From the NCBI GenBank assembly GCA_945876405.1, contig CAMCOJ010000100.1, positions 1 through 7,410 of the forward strand: a stretch of 7,410 bases of DNA, written 5' to 3'. The notes below the pieces were generated by a model. That model did not search any database. It was given only the letters and a program-made list of their open reading frames with translations, and was not told where the DNA came from. Position numbers and translations under genes: made by a program. The stretch is from an uncultured Ruminococcus sp. (lineage in GTDB: Bacteria; Bacillota; Clostridia; Oscillospirales; Ruminococcaceae). This document shows positions 6,179-7,410 of the stretch, in pieces. The number at the start of each line of letters is the position of its first letter. Positions within the stretch are counted from its first letter, which is position 1.

Positions 6179-7410
6179 TATTTCTTTTCACCTCCGGCAA
6201 TAGTGGCCATGATTTTTGTTTGGGTAAGATCCTCACCTGTAAGCTCGCCGACAACATGTCTGTCGCGCATAACAACAAGTCTTGTACATACATGAAGCAT
6301 CTCGTCAATTTCGGAAGAGATAAATGTCACACTCTTTCCTTCGGCTGCGAGTTTTAGAACAAGTTTCTGAATTTCAAGTTTTGTACCTACATCAATTCCT
6401 CGAGTAGGTTCGTCGAGAATCAGGTAAACCGGATTTGCGAGAAGCCATCTTGCAAGAATAGCTTTCTGCTGATTGCCTCCCGAGAGAGATTTGATCGGGG
6501 TATCAGGAGATGCAGTTTTGATTCCGAGAAGTTTAATATATTCCTCTGCAAATTTATCTGCATCAGCATTTGAGATAGGTCTGAACATTCCTTTCATAAC
6601 CTGAAGAGCAAGTATGATATTGTCCTTAACAGAGAGGTCGCCTATAATACCGTCGCGTTTTCTGTCTTCAGGGAGGTAGCTGATCCCAAGCTTCATTGCA
6701 TCAAGAGGTTTTTTTATTCTGACCTCTTTTCCGTTCATTTTGATTTTTCCGCCTGTAATTCTGTCTGCACCGTATATTGCTCTGACGGATTCACTTCTGC
6801 CTGAACCAAGAAGTCCTGTAAAGCCGTTTACTTCGCCTTTCCTGATTGTGAATTCAAAAGGATTTACACCGGCAGCACTTTCAAGTCTTTCGGCCTCATA
6901 AACAGGTGCTCCTGTTTTAGCAATTGTGTCCGGGATAACTTCTTTTTTTGTGTCGTCGAATTCGTCAAGTTCCTTACCCATCATTTTTGAAACAAGCTGA
7001 ACTTTCGGAAGTTCACTTACAAGATAGTCACCTATGAAAGTTCCGTCTCTTAAAACTGTTATACGGTCACATACCGAATAAACCTGATCAAGAAAGTGGG
7101 TTACAAAGATAATACCAACTCCGCGTGATTTAAGATCGGTCATAAGTTTAAAGAGCTTTTCTACTTCCTGCTCGTCAAGAGATGATGTCGGTTCGTCAAG
7201 AATAAGTACTTTACAGTCCATGTCTACCGCTCTTGCGATAGCAACCATCTGCTGGACAGCTATAGAGCAGCTTCCTAGCTGCTGGGAAGGTGAAGCCGGA
7301 ATCTGAAGTGAATCAAGCATTTTTTTTGCCTTTTCGTTCATTTTTCTCCAGTTTGTAAACAATCCGGATGTTCTTCCTATGTACATATTTTCTGCAACAG
7401 TCAGGTTAGG
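6178..7410 (-). CDS. Sugar ABC transporter ATP-binding protein, RbsA/YtfR type (N-terminus beyond window)
   Basis: This is the cytoplasmic tandem ATPase that powers the two permeases. About 410 residues are visible; the family is about 500, so roughly the first 90, with the first Walker A and Q-loop, are missing. The frame stays open to the window edge, and bases 7410-7387 add PNLTVAEN, which runs into MYIGR, a conserved family segment. ATG 7386 is therefore internal. Domain 1 shows a relaxed signature SCSIAVQQMVAIARA, Walker B VLILDEPTSSLDE and VTHFLD. Domain 2 shows a Walker A-like GLLGSGRSES with Arg in place of Lys, YLPEDRKRDG, the strict signature LSGGNQQKAILARW, Walker B YLILDEPTRGID, and FISSE where the switch histidine would be. 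This asymmetry, one full and one degenerate ATP site, is usual for RbsA-type proteins. The stop overlaps the next ATG (TAATG). Confidence 0.95.
   Translation of the reverse strand, partial: PNLTVAENMYIGRTSGLFTNWRKMNEKAKKMLDSLQIPASPSQQLGSCSIAVQQMVAIARAVDMDCKVLILDEPTSSLDEQEVEKLFKLMTDLKSRGVGIIFVTHFLDQVYSVCDRITVLRDGTFIGDYLVSELPKVQLVSKMMGKELDEFDDTKKEVIPDTIAKTGAPVYEAERLESAAGVNPFEFTIRKGEVNGFTGLLGSGRSESVRAIYGADRITGGKIKMNGKEVRIKKPLDAMKLGISYLPEDRKRDGIIGDLSVKDNIILALQVMKGMFRPISNADADKFAEEYIKLLGIKTASPDTPIKSLSGGNQQKAILARWLLANPVYLILDEPTRGIDVGTKLEIQKLVLKLAAEGKSVTFISSEIDEMLHVCTRLVVMRDRHVVGELTGEDLTQTKIMATIAGGEKK
6188..6195 (-). promoter_or_regulatory. Ribosome binding site of the YtfT-like permease, inside the ATPase gene
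   Basis: GGAGGTGA, a full complement to the 16S rRNA anti-Shine-Dalgarno, lies 9 bases before ATG 6178, within the last codons of the ATPase. It supports that start and the TAATG stop-start overlap. Confidence 0.88.

Noticed and set aside
6157..6357. Opposite-strand and alternative-frame short frames around the ATPase/permease junction
   Set aside because: They overlap a clear TAATG stop-start junction of two conserved genes and show no motifs of their own.

Overview
This window is the left end of a bacterial contig. It carries most of an L-arabinose uptake and catabolism operon on the minus strand, converging on the 3' end of a dockerin-bearing gene on the plus strand. A type I dockerin domain, a three-step arabinose pathway, AT-leaning base composition and strong GGAGG-type ribosome binding sites together suggest an anaerobic plant-fibre-degrading Firmicute, most likely a cellulosomal Ruminococcus or close relative. 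The genus is an inference; no rRNA or other marker gene is present.

Bases 1-46 are not genomic. They are an untrimmed Illumina Nextera i7 adapter: the last 4 bases of the P7 arm, an 8-base index matching N703, and the 34-base read-2 adapter ending in the Tn5 mosaic end. Genomic sequence starts at about base 47, inside a reading frame encoding the last 67 residues of a dockerin protein (stop at 246-248). A strong palindromic hairpin with A/T tracts on both sides (about 263-306) separates this gene from the operon and can terminate transcription in both directions.

Reading the minus strand in transcription order, the operon contains: an ABC sugar ATPase of the RbsA/YtfR type, cut at the window edge (7410 to 6178); a YtfT-like permease (6178-5084); a YjfF-like permease (5082-4066); an FGGY carbohydrate kinase (4050-2509); araA, L-arabinose isomerase (2492-1026); and araD, L-ribulose-5-phosphate 4-epimerase (1013-315). 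Gaps are -1, 1, 15, 16 and 12 bases, so this is almost certainly one transcription unit. The transporter should import a pentose, most simply L-arabinose. AraA makes L-ribulose, the kinase phosphorylates it, and AraD yields D-xylulose 5-phosphate for the pentose phosphate or phosphoketolase routes. The promoter, any regulator and the expected periplasmic-type binding protein gene lie beyond base 7410.

I see no CRISPR array, natural insertion sequence, RNA gene or clearly unprecedented system. The points worth a second look are the adapter contamination, which creates a false protein N-terminus; the kinase, which is not a classical AraB; and the pairing of a transporter of the galactofuranose-family type with arabinose enzymes.
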